From positions 25,061,501 to 25,125,500 of the forward strand of contig CM072336.1 in the NCBI GenBank assembly GCA_036874045.1: a stretch of 64,000 nt of DNA. Direction: 5' to 3'. The notes beneath the pieces are model-generated. The model made no database searches. It was given only the letters and a program-made list of their open reading frames with translations, and had not been told where the DNA came from. The stretch is from Cymodocea nodosa. Taxonomy: Eukaryota > Streptophyta > Magnoliopsida > Alismatales > Cymodoceaceae. Numbering within the stretch: position 1 is the first letter of the stretch; each line of letters begins with the position of its first letter. Positions 46,611 through 58,751 of this stretch are shown here, piece by piece. A program made the translations under genes and the position numbers.

Positions 46611-49600
46611 TTGAATCAAAGTGGAAAATTGGTTTAACTAATACTTAAAATAAAAAATAAATATATGAGCAGTCAAACCAAAATAATATCGATTCAACTT
46701 ATCTAAAAATAAAAAAATAATACATTTATAATAAAACATCATCGATTCAATATAAATATAGTAATAGTTGAATCTGAGACACCATCGATTCAATTGTTTA
46801 ATAAAACATAAATATATGTACTTAATCTATGTAGAACTGAAATAACATCGATTTGATCAATATCTTTTTTATATATAAAAAAAATTAAAAATCAAAATTT
46901 AACTTACTCAACCAAAAATCTTTTAATTTAGCTAATTCAAACAAAATAATATTTTTTTCAACTCAACCAAAATATTATTCATTTGGCCAATTTAAGTAAA
47001 TATGCATACTTATATATAATAATAATCTTAATAAAAATAAAAGTAATAATCCGATGAAGCCAAGAGAAATCTCATTTTCCAACATTTGAAAAAAATTTGA
47101 AAGTTTTGTTCGAAATAATTATAATTTTCTTTTTATTTAATTTTTTTTAGTAACATAACTTCGAACATTGGAGGATTGATGGGCCACCCACAAGTTGACC
47201 CATGAGCAGCCCAATCCTAGCTCATATGTGTTGGACCTACAGGTCAAGTCGAGCTAGTCTAAAAAAAAAAAAATTTTTTTGGGCCAGCTCGTAACCCATA
47301 TGAATTTAAATTTTTGTATACCAGGTTGTCCTATGAAATTTCATACACTTAGATGTTTTGCAAAATTGCTCTTAGGAATCATTGGATGCCAAGTATGATA
47401 ACAAGTTCCTACAATTCTGAATCCTACATTATAAAAATCAGAGAGAAGATGATAAAAAGAACCATCAAACGTAATTTGCCTACCACAACACACAAAGGCA
47501 GAGAGAAAAAAGGATAAGATAGAGAATCAGGGGAAGCTTGCTATTATGCAATCTAACTGGAAATGCTAGAAATTAATCATGGAAAAATTACAAAGGAAGA
47601 AAAATAAATCATGAGAGAAATATCAAGAACAAGGGCACATACCAGGGAATATTTTATGGTTAAATCCATATAATATCAGAATTGGAGTCATCCACATAAA
47701 CATTGATGCAAGCAGAAATTTATGTATCACTTTTGACATATTTTCCTGTAAACTGCAGGCAGATGCATATACATGTTAAAAATGGCCTTTACCTTTTTAT
47801 CAGTAACATAAAAAATAATAAACAAAAATGGTATCATATGGTAAGTAGCAGAACATAGAGAAGACAGTAGAACAAGCATGAACTGCTCTTCATCTGTTTG
47901 TTTGTTTGTTTTAAGAAGGCAAGGTAATTATTGAAGTTTTAGTTAAAAGGAATTGGCTTATAATCTAATCCTTCTAAAAAACACACAACTTCTACATTAT
48001 GCTAAGATAATGTCTATTTGACGCAAAAGACATAATTTACTTAGCAGCTAACAATAAAACACACTATTTTGGCATTTCAGGCAGTTTTTGCATTTTAAAA
48101 TTTCCAAGTCATAAAATACTCAAAAATCAAACTGCATGAACTATCACAAGCAAGAAGTGAATGAAGATGGGGTAGTGATGAACATCCCATCGGTGCATAG
48201 ATAGATACTATTGCTAAATCATTATTATTTCCTCAAAGACAATATTATAGAAGAGAAATTATGCCATTATTCTTTGAAAATATTCCATATTTCAAAGATC
48301 ATTTCCCACCAAGACTAGCAAATGGAATACCATGACAAACATTAATTACCATCACCAACCAATCACTATCTGCACCAAACAATGAACATAGATGAATGCC
48401 TCTTGAATTAGCCATCATAATCTTGACACCTTACAAAGTCTTAATATTAAATAATGCAACCTACTAATAACACTCAAGTTAAAAGAATACTAAGGAAAAA
48501 ATCAACATTTAGAACATCCAAGGAATACAAACCACCAAAATAATGCATACCGATGATGGCAAACATTGAGTCAACACCAAGACAAGAGATGAAGATCAAT
48601 AGCAATGAAAATCCCCCCCCAACCTAGGAAGCACCAATACGACTGAAGGATTCTAATATAACACAATTTATATTTGGGGATTCAATGATTTTCTAAAATT
48701 AAAGATGCAGCTTTGCTTAGATATGACATTAAATAAATAATAGATTTAAATATGAATATTTAAATATTTAAAATAACAATGTCAAATGACATAAAATAGA
48801 CATACAAACTATACATGATATGATGTATAACAACGAAACATGCATAAAATATCAAAATAGTTATCTCATATTATTTTGGTAAGGTGTAACTAAAAAATAT
48901 AACCAATCAAATCCATGCGGTGTTACCAACAAGTTTGATGTACTCAAGTAAAATTTGAATTGTTTTGTGCTAAAAACCTAGAGAAACCTAGTTATGTCAT
49001 ATTTGGCATGTGTTAGGTCCAGGTGTGTTAAGAGCAATTTGTGCTTCCAAAACAACATCATAACAAAAAATGCAACAGCTCATCCAGTTAACATCACTAA
49101 CAGACAACACCACAATCACCTAAAATCCTAACTATCCATCCATACCATCGATGATTAGGATAAATCCATCTAGTAACCATGTGTGTGTGCACTCAAGAAC
49201 AATGCAACAAAAGCAGCTTCAGAGGTAAACTCCAGAGGTAAGAATTATGAAGTTCTACATATAAAATGATGCAGCTCTAGATAAGTGCTTTTGACTAAAT
49301 TTATAATGTTCGTATCTAATACATTTATGATTATTACTAAATTTATTTATGATTATTATTTAAAATAATTGATCGGATTTTTACATATATGATTACTATG
49401 AAAAAGATTTATAATACTGTTTAAAATTAATACAATGATTTTGAATATCTATAATGTTTGTATCTGAACATTAATCAATTGCTTATTTAAATTTGTATTT
49501 GAGGAACCTTTCTACTATAAAAAAATAACACCTTGGAAAAGTAAATTAATAAGGGAAAAACTTTTCAAACTGAAGCAAAGGGATGCCTTCTCCAGAATTA

Positions 49601-50224
49601 TGATTCAAATGCAACTTTTCACCATAAAGAAGCATGCGGAACATGGTAAAAAGGTTTTCACACTAATCTTGAAGCTGAATTACGTGATAAGTGCTATGAC
49701 TTCCCAAATTTTCTCAAAGGAAAATAAGTAATATATTTGAAGCCATCCAATAGAGAAATTGGGGACATCCAAACATCAGAAAATACTAGCTGAAATGATT
49801 TACATTAGTACATGTTAGTAACAAATGATGAGATTTTGCCATTGCACAATCTTCACATTTATCACCACAGCCAAGTCTATTAGTCTTTATGGAAAAACCA
49901 AACAACACTCTTACAACTGACTTATTATGAGTGTCCTAACTAAGCATGTCAATCCAAAAACTTGGTTGGAGCAAAGCAAGCTTCAGTAGATGACAGCCCC
50001 GAACCTTCAGCAATACAATTCCACAATAGACCATCTCTAGACTTGAACATTAAGCATCATTTCAAGTAGGCAAAAATGTAATTTGTCCCAAGAACCTTAA
50101 CTAAGATATCAACATGTTTGCAAATCTACTGCGTAATAACAAAAAGATATCAAAGAATAGAAACTAGGTAAAAACATCCAGTAATAGTTCTGATGTTTAA
50201 TGACTTTTGCTACATCATGATTTA
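46611..50224. other. No gene recognised; AT-rich intergenic or intronic DNA
   Basis: Very AT-rich with poly-A/T runs. At 46,620-46,900 there are repeated 'catcgattcaa' motifs, similar in flavour to the ATCGAT-rich block at 14 kb. No ORF of family resemblance. If the VMA21-like gene is whole, this region would belong to its first intron. Confidence 0.35.
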
Positions 50225-52480
50225 TGGATATGACATGACCATCAGACAATATTGTGAAAGGATTGTAAAACATAAATTTTTGATAATTAAATTGTTAATC
50301 AAAACATAACAAAAAACATTTTAGAATTCGATCATGATAACAAAGTACTACATTAACCAAATTGTTAATCAAAATATAATACAAAACATTTTTGACTTTG
50401 ATCACAATTATAAAGTACCACATTCACTAAAATGTTAATCAAAACATAATACAAAACACATGTTAACTCCCTCCAACAAAATGTCTTAATCAAAACACAT
50501 TTTAAAGCACAACTGAGCATCTACCAAATATCATGACTTATATAAACCTCATAATTCATTTTCAGTCATACTATCCTAGCATTGTTGGGCTGTATCCTCA
50601 CATATAACTCTCTTGCAGCTTGTTTTTCAAACTTCATAAGTGCAAAAATCCATAATTGTGTCATTTCTTCAGTACCATCAGTATACAGCAAATCCAAGCA
50701 TTTTTCTATTGAAGATTCATCCTTCGTTGCTTGAAAAGTATCATTTTGTTCAAAGAGTTAATCTCCGCTGTGACAGTTTCTATTTTCCTCTTCTTCTTTC
50801 CAGACCCTTTATTGTATCGTGTGGAGGCATTGCTATTAAAAGGGAGGACTTCAAAGCTGGTAGGATTTGCATTGTTATCCTGTTCAATATCAGGTCCTTT
50901 GAATAGGTCTAAGAGAAAGAAGTGCATCAAACCCTGGAATGTAACAAAACTCTGTATTTGCTATGGTACCTTCAAACAACATAGCTAACTTATTTGCAAA
51001 TTTTATGTATCGATAACAAAATCTCTCACAATTCAGTTCACGTTGCTTATTTGATGCTCATGTCTTAATTTTCATGAGATTACTAAAAATGCATCTATTA
51101 TCAATTTTTGGGCATAGGTTTAGTTAGTATATCAACTCCAAATTAGCTACAAATTTCATCTACTTCTATCATCAAATGTGCATCTAAAAATATTTATTCC
51201 ATCAAATATGTCAAATAAACAATGCATTTCTTGCCCTCCATTCCAAAGGATGAAGATGCTTGGAAACCAAACTCTAGGAAGTGGATTTCTCTCTTTGTAA
51301 TCCTATTACTGCCATTTGACTCTAGATAAATAGCAAACCATTTTCTCAAAGTGGAAAATTATTTCAGATAAGATAACATGGAGCACAATATAAAATCAAA
51401 TAAACATAAAAATTGACTAAGTTGAACAACTTTGATTCACCTAATGATGTGTCAAAGAAGTAGGGCACAAGTGAGCACAAACAGTGCAGAGGACACAATT
51501 TGGCAAAGGATGCAGTGACCTAAAGAACACAATGGTGTGAGGATGCGAACCGTACAAAGGACGCAACCGATGGAATGGGCACGACAGTGCAACAACAAAG
51601 ATGCACTAGGAGCAGAGGGTTCATTCATAACAATGCATGGCAGTAGGAGTGGAGGGTTTTAGGGTGAGGATGTGAGCGAGGGATAAGGCAATTTTCCATA
51701 GTTATACAAGAGAGAGGCTAGAAATTTCTTTTATTAAAGTAGAGTTAAATTAAATTAAAATAAAGCATCTTTGCTCCTATTGCATCTTCATTGTTGCACC
51801 ATCACATCCTTTAAGTTGTTCATAGTTCACACCCATTGTGCAATTCGCATCATCGCACTATCAGGTCCTTTAAGTCATTACATCTTTTGCTAGATTGCAT
51901 TGTCTACATCATCACACTTGCTTGCACCTTATTTTTCTAACATATCCTTGGGTGAATCAAAGTTGTTCGACTCAATTTGTTTTTATGTTTGTTTGATTTT
52001 ATATTATACTCCATGTTATATTATCTGAAACAATTTTCCACTTTGAGAAAAGGGTCTGGTGTTTATCTAAAATTGAATGCCAGTGATAGGAGTACAAAGA
52101 GAGAAATCATCATCCCAGAACTTGATTTCCAAGCATCCTCTTCCTTTCATGCATAGATGTGGAGGGTGAGAAATGTGTTGTTTATTTAACATGCTTGATG
52201 AAATAAGTATCTATAAATGCATATTTGATGGTAGAAGTAGATAGAATATGGAGTAGATATACTAACTAAACCTATGCTCAAAAATTGATGGCAAACGCAT
52301 TTTTAGCAATCCCATGAAAATTAAGGCATAAGCATCAAATAAGCAATTTCATTAATGTAGTACTTTATAATCATGATTGAAGTCAAAAATGTATTGTATT
52401 ATATTTTGATTAACAATTTAATTGTCAAAAATTTATGCTCTAGAATCTTTTCACAATATAGTCTAATGGTATAAAAATTA
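50225..52480. repeat. Large imperfect inverted repeat (foldback)
   Basis: The left arm 51,045-51,610 and right arm 51,770-52,355 are reverse complements over most of their length. For example, 'gaagatgcttggaaacca' near 51,250 pairs with 'tttccaagcatcctcttcc' near 52,128, and 'gattcacctaatgatg' near 51,440 with 'cttgggtgaatcaaagt' near 51,949. Pairing resumes further out: 52,356-52,480 pairs with 50,225-50,360. On the left an extra 640-690 bases (to 51,045) are inserted, including an expanded 70-base unit starting at 50,291, 50,361 and 50,431. The centre lies near 51,690. Confidence 0.85.
50560..50930 (-). pseudogene. ORF1-like (Myb/SANT-associated) transposon remnant
   Basis: On the minus strand a frame from 50,930 (MMHFFLLDLF...) contains a basic cluster 'GSGKKKRKIE'. 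After a frame change near 50,740 it continues 'ATKDESSIEKCLDLLYTD', then 'LWIFALMKFEKQAARELYV' and a stop near 50,570. This order, basic cluster then 'SSIEKCLDLL' then 'LxxFALxxFxxxxxRE', resembles the second half of plant Myb/SANT-like transposon proteins. It lies in the part of the left arm that has no partner in the right arm. Confidence 0.5.
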
Positions 52481-53615
52481 ACACGATGAAAAAAACAAAT
52501 CAATTGATAGTTGGCCTTTATTTCTGATTTTAAGTGTGGCTTCACACTAAGTATTGTAACATGGACATTCAACTCAAAATCAACTAATTATGGTAGAGAG
52601 GTTTTTTACATTAATTTATATTTTGTTTTAAATTTAATTCGTGTAAGACTATTATATCACTTCCCCTCATTTTTAGTATTCTTTGGGTCCTATAAGTATT
52701 TTTTAATTGAGTGGTGTGTATTTGTCCATTAAGATCTTTTGATTCTGATCAAAGAAATCAACTTCCATTTTATGACAGACTTAGCTACGTAGAAATTTGG
52801 TACAGTTATCAAAGACACCAAAAAAGATAATTAAGATAAGCTTGAGTAATAAAAAATACACATTCAATAATAATCAAAATAATTTTCAAGCTATTTAAGG
52901 AAATAAAAACACATTATACTGCCCATTTTAAGTATTAGAATACTATAAAAATCTATTATACTACCAGAGAAAATATATGAATATCACTTTGACCATTTTG
53001 ATTTTTGATATGTGTTGCAAAGTTTAACACATTGGTTCCAATATCATGTTCAAATGTGAACATCCAATTGAAAATTAGTTATCCATGAAAGAAGAAATTT
53101 AAATTTATTCTATGTGAGATTATTCTATCAAGAATATTACTTTATTTTTTAATTTAAGTCCAGGATATCAGGTGTCTGCACATGTATAAAAAGTAGCGAA
53201 GCTTGGAGGACCCTGAAACAAACTTATATGCATGTATTTTAAATATTTTAAAGTTTAAAACATTTTCAATAACTAATTAAAAATTATTCTTTGACAATAA
53301 TGGTATTAAGTTTAGCTACAAATTGAATATACTAAATTTTTAAGAACCCTCATAACACCATTCTTCATTATCATATATTCCTCTAATTTCAAAATGAACT
53401 TTAAATTAATTTTAATCATATATTAGTGTACGTAGCTTTGAATAATAATATATTAGAAGTGGATCATTAAATCAAGTTTGGTCACAAAGACATGACATTC
53501 CGTAAACCATTTCAAGGAAAAATAGGCTTTTGTATTGTGCTTTCAGATGCCACTTGGTCTTAATTAATTCTGCCCCACTAGTACATGTTTCCTTTTATGT
53601 CTAACCTTTAATAAG
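52481..53615. other. No gene recognised
   Basis: AT-rich DNA without recognisable coding sequence, terminal repeats or tandem arrays. 'tattgtgaa'-type and poly-A-rich stretches only. Confidence 0.35.
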
Positions 53616-54157
53616 AGCAAGACAGAGCGGTCTCCTCGCCACGGATCACTGGAAGAACTGAGGTAGGTCGGCGGACTTCGTCGAGGAGGCAAACGTGGCG
53701 ACCGAACCGGAAGAGACGGAGCGGAAGGTCACCACTTCGTCGCCGTGCAGCGCCGACCAGACGGGCAGACGCGTCGACCAACTTGGGCGTCGACTAGCCC
53801 AGTGCTGCTGACGGAGGCGGCACTCTACAACCTTAATGGGGGTCCAGCGGCGACCCTCTAAACGTCAGTGAGAGGTCGTCGCCGAAGTTTGCAGGGGCGG
53901 GCGCAGTGGTGGAGCTAAGACCGTCCGTAAGCACCGATGAACAGCGGAGGAAAACAAATGGACGAGCGGCAGTGGGAACGACGGTGGTGTAAAAGGAAAA
54001 CCTAGCCCTTTGCGTAGGCTCTGATATAGAACTTGTTTGGGGAGAGAGAAAAGATGCACTTTCAATCTTAAGGTATTTATACAAGAGTACATATATGGAT
54101 CTCTTAGGATCCGATTAACCATATATCTAAGAATATAAATATAATTTAACTCTAACA
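53616..54157 (-). mobile_element. Short LTR with primer-binding site and leader (Ty1/copia or TRIM type)
   Basis: On the minus strand, 54,157-54,034 reads TGTTAGAGTTAAATTATATT ... CCCCAAACA, a 124-base LTR with TG/CA ends and a TATA-like 'tataaatacc' near 54,080. Directly after it 'tctatatcagagcc' (about 54,028-54,015) resembles the initiator-methionine tRNA binding site (TATCAGAGC). A GC-rich leader follows to 53,616. Its last 60 bases ('gaggtaggtcgg' region) also occur in the copia fossil at 46,541-46,600, so both belong to related elements. No coding part or second LTR follows here: a broken fossil. Confidence 0.65.
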
Positions 54158-54639
54158 ATTTTGACTTCTCATGTAAATAGATATTTAATATTAATGATGG
54201 TATATTATATTAAAAGATGATATTTTAGATATATTAAAAACTATGAACTTATTCACATTCGTAAACAACAACAGTAATGTGACTTTATAGATGAATTTAG
54301 AAATTTATATATTTGAATGTAATTATGTGCAAGTGTAAAGATATTTATGTCATAACAAGTTATAATCTAATTGTAATTTCAATTCATAAATAAAATAATT
54401 TATTTTAATTTTATAACTTGTGTTTGAATATGTTAATGAATGATGACTTTATGTTAATGTATTATCATATTGATGTATTTATAAATGAAATAATTTATTC
54501 TTTTTATGTTTATTTGTTTAAATGTTGTGATTTAATAGTATTTATATTTAATTGAATATATTTTTATTAAAAAAATACGTAAAAAATAAAAATGTTTATT
54601 ATTATTAAATTAACTATTATTATATTTATTATTTATGAT

Positions 54640-57600
54640 CATTAAATAATAATAATAATTAATGATGTAGATTTGTAATTGATGCAGAGTTGTTATAACT
54701 CATGTAGAATTACATATTCGTAACTCATGTAGAATTGTAATTGATAAATAGTCTCCAATCTGTTAGCAAGAGAGAGAATTGTAAGTCACATTTACAATTG
54801 TAACTCATGTAGAATTGTAATTGTAAGTCACATTTACAATCTTCACCTTGACTTGAGACAACTAATGCAACCAAACCTCTTAGGGTTTCAAATATTATTA
54901 TAGACATTAAGCAAGTCCAAACAATATAAGAACTTGCCTTTAGTCACAACTTTGGTAAGCATAATGGTTGAATCTTCTTCAATCTCAAATTTCAACACTT
55001 TAATTCTTTGTTTAGCTATGATAAAGTGATATCTAACATTTATGTATTTTGTTCAATCATGATAAACATGGTATTTTGCTAAACAAATAGTACTTAGATT
55101 GTCACAAAAGATGTTCACTAGATTTTAGGGCTTAAGGGTTTGAAATTAAACAATGGGTCTTTTCCAAAGGGTTCGGTTCATGTGCTATGTGATTCCATTA
55201 TGTTGGGGTGTTTCCTTGATTGTGTAATATCTCTTAATTCCATGATCTTTACAAAAGGAATTAAAATCATTTGAGCAAAATTTCAACCCATTGTCTATGC
55301 AAGGACTCTTCAATTTTTGCTCTATTTGATTCTCCACAAGGGTTATCCATTCTTTGAAGTACTTAAATGCTGCATCAAAAAAATCTAGGTCATTCTTGAA
55401 TAATCATCAATTATGGATAAGAAATACCTAGCTCCTCTAAGGGTGGGTTCTCGTAAACATGTACATAATTCAAAATTTGTGAGGAGGAGTGGACAACCTT
55501 GTTGAACTGGACACATTTTTGTTTCCCATGTACATAGTGTTCACATAAACCTAAACCTGTGAACTTGTGTTTTCTAAAGAAACCTTGCTTGCACAATCTC
55601 TTAAAATCTTATCCATTTAAATGAGTAAGCCTCATGTGCCAAAGTTGATGATTTTCAAATGAAGAAGCAATGACTATCAAAGTACTAATAGTTGACCTTT
55701 GTAAAATATACAAAGATCCCTTCTTTTCTCCCTTTATTACAACACTTGCTTCTTTAGAAACTTGCAAAACTCCACCTCCATCTAAAAACTAAAACCCTTA
55801 TCATCAAGAATCATTAATGAAATTAGGTTCTTACCTAATTTAGGGACATGATGGACATTTGAGAGAGTTCTGATGGTGCCATCATATATCCTTATTTGGA
55901 TTGTCCCAATTCCAACAATCTCACAAATGTCATCATTTACCATTGAGACATTTTCATCGTCATATGCTTCATAGGAATTGAACCATTCCTTTCTAGAGTA
56001 TATATGATGAGATACCCCAGAATCAATAATCCAACATTCAATTTGATAGCTCATGGATGAAATAGTGAGAGCCAAATCAACTTCAAATACAAAATCATTT
56101 TGAGCAACTAAGGCAACTTGGGCCTTGGACTTCTTCTTTGGATAATTAAATTTCTAATGGCCTAATTCTTTACAATAATTACAAATATCCTTTGGATTAT
56201 ACAATTTTCCTTTGCCTTTTGACTTCTTATCTTTCTACTCCCCTTTATTGAATCTTCTACAATTTTTGTTTTGAGAAATAGCAATCAAACTAGATGCACG
56301 TGAATCAAATCCACCATTTAAAGCTATTTGCCATAATTATCCATAGTGAAGGTTAGGTAAGAGGGGTTTGTGTGATCAATAAATAATGGGAAATGAGGGA
56401 AAAGAAAATGATGGGAAATGTTTTGTCATTGTTTCCTGTGTCTGTACTAATAGAAACAATGAGAGATGATTTCCTATCATTTTCTTTCGTATTAAAGAAA
56501 ATGTTTTCTATCGTTTTCTACCTCACCTATTCATAAATAATGAGAAATGATACAAACTTATAATATAATAAATAATGTATAATTATAATAAATTAAAATA
56601 TAATAATAGATAACATATTATAATTATAATATATTAAAATATATAATAACATTAACGTGATATCAAGAAGTATGATTATAAATGTATGTTAATGTATTAT
56701 TATAATAATTAAAATAAATAATAACATATTATAATTATAATATATTAAAATTAAAAAATGTTAAAGAATGATACTAGATCATAATACATTAAAATATAAT
56801 AACATTATTGTTATAAGAATAAATAATACATTAACATATTTAGCAACTTAATAATATGTTAAAAAAGTAATCTTAATTCTAACACAACTTAATAACATTA
56901 AATAATAGATTAACATATTATTTCTAAAAAAAATTAGATTATAATGAACAATGTTGTTTATGTTAATTACAAATATATTATTTCACATGTTATATCTATA
57001 TTTAATGAAATGTTAATATATACTATAATATCTAAAATATTACTTTTCAAATATAATATTTTTAAATTTATTATTAATTTTTTCAAAAATTATTAAATTT
57101 TTAATTTTCTATCATTTTTATTAAGCCAATAGTAATTTTTGTCAATTTATTATTTAATATTTTAAAAATTATTAAATAATACATTTCCTATTATTTCCCA
57201 TAACTACACAAATATCTCATTTTTCATTTTCCAATCATTTTCTTTAGTGTACAAAAGACTTTATATTTTCTGTCATATCATGTTATTTCTATTTCCTTTT
57301 ATTTTTATCATTTTATGTCATTTCATTTATCAACGAGAAATGTGCACTGACTTTAAACCTAACATCTTCAAATGAAATTGTATATTTGCCAATGGTAAAA
57401 GACTGATCAAAATTATCACAAGAGTGCAATAATGAGACCAATTGAATCAAGGTTGCATCCTCATCTTATATTCTCACATCAATATTCTTAAGTTCTATTA
57501 AGATAGTATTTAACTTATCTAAATGAAGCTTAAGAGACGTATCTTTCTTTATTTTAAGAGAAAACAATTGTTGTTTTAAAAATAACTTGTTTGTCGAAGA

Positions 57601-58299
57601 TTTAATCATATAAAAGATTTCTAACTTCAACCATGGTTTACCAATAGTTTCTACAACTTTAATAATGACCTCATGTGCAAGGCAAAGCAAGATCATGGAG
57701 TAAACTTTTTCCTCTTGTACAGCAAGGTCAATTACATCAACATCCTTCACTATTGTCTTCAATGATGATATCCAGTTTCTTTGTTGTTTCAACAAGATAT
57801 ACATCTTGATTTGTCAAATGTTAAAACTATTTTTGTCGTTAAACTTCTCTACTTGAATATTATGAGAATACGTTACTTCTTAAATAAAATGAACTTCACT
57901 TTGATACCACTTATTAAGAACAATTAGATCACAAGAATTAGAATGAAAAAAGAGAAGAATAAAAAAAAAATACGACGAAGATACAAAAAGATTTTAAGTT
58001 GCAACAGTTATTTCCAAGTACTCAAAAGAAAGAAATATAAAATCAAGACTTTCTTTCATTTTGTTTGAAATTACCGACTATAAGGTAATTTATAGACTAA
58101 TTTCTAGTGGTACATTTTACAGAACATTAACTGGTATTAAACCAGAAATTAGTGCCTAATGAACACCGCTACAAAATAGCACCAAATAAGGACGCTATCA
58201 GTATAGATCATTGAAACTGTGCACAAAAAATGTTTAACTGATGTAGAGTTGCCAATCAGCTAACAAAGAGAGAGAGACATCAAGTCACATTTATATACA
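54640..58299 (-). mobile_element. Ty1/copia fossil with two traceable LTRs, incomplete and broken
   Basis: Right to left on the minus strand: the 5' LTR about 58,299-57,905, beginning 'tgtatataaatgtgacttga'; a primer-binding site 'tggtatca' near 57,890; gag (57,804-57,466, with LKLESLY-like and 'LKLHLDKLNTILIELKNIDV' blocks); protease (56,075-55,782); integrase (about 55,600-55,150, GLCEHYVHGKQ); a short RNase H tail (about 55.1-54.9 kb); the junction 'caaggtgaagat' and a 3' LTR starting at 54,838, 'tgtaaatgtgacttacaa'. The two LTR starts share 'aaatgtgactt', 'ctctctct' and 'gattgg', but are strongly diverged, so the copy is old. The 3' LTR has small internal tandem repeats. Many breaks; not functional. 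Confidence 0.75.
56355..57350. mobile_element. AT-rich non-coding insertion in the copia fossil, MITE-like
   Basis: About 1 kb of extremely AT-rich DNA separates two gag-pol parts of the fossil. The left edge 'ggggtttgtgtgatcaataa' and the reverse complement of the right edge 'agtcagtgcacatttct' share GT-GTGYAC-like sequence, similar to Harbinger ends elsewhere. Interior pieces ('cccataactacacaaatatc' near 57,200) resemble the right part of the element ending at 2,981 ('cctgtgactacacaaacacc'). No coding sequence, so it would be a non-autonomous Harbinger-related element if confirmed. Flanking 'ggttag' and 'cctaac' are inverted, not a direct duplication, so the borders are uncertain. Confidence 0.45.
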
Positions 58300-58751
58300 T
58301 CAAATTTTCTCTCTGCATGGTCTTAGTATTTCTCCTCTGGTGTTCTTCTCACAATATGAAGGGGAGGTATGCACGAGGTGGTGTTCTTCTTCTCCTTCGT
58401 TGTTTTTTCTAGGCACAACACGAATCGAATTTTCTCAAAGGACGTCGATCGAGGAGAGAATAACGATTATGTGAATAAAACGTATCGATGGTGTTGTGAT
58501 CGTAATATAGAATAAAAAATATATTGAATTGATGGCTGTTCGTTATCAATATTCTTATTTATTAATTTATTATAAAAATATATTTATTTTAAATAAAATT
58601 TGAATTGATGTATTTAAATAACATCATTAATTTTCCCGTTTTTATTAGCGTCGCCAGCAGGGCCGCGATTTCACCTCCACCGCCGCAGCTTCCCTACTTC
58701 CCCGTCTTCTCCCGGAGCGCATTCGCCCCTTCCTCTCCCACGTCGGCATCG
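58300..58751 (+). promoter_or_regulatory. Promoter and 5' untranslated region of epsilon-COP
   Basis: Between the LTR at 58,299 and the ATG. AT-rich from 58,500 to 58,640 with TATA-like 'ttattataaaaata' near 58,570, then an abrupt change to GC-rich DNA at about 58,650 with C/T-rich 'cctccaccgccgcagcttcc', typical of a plant 5' untranslated region. The fossil LTR ends only about 450 bases upstream of the start codon. Confidence 0.55.
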
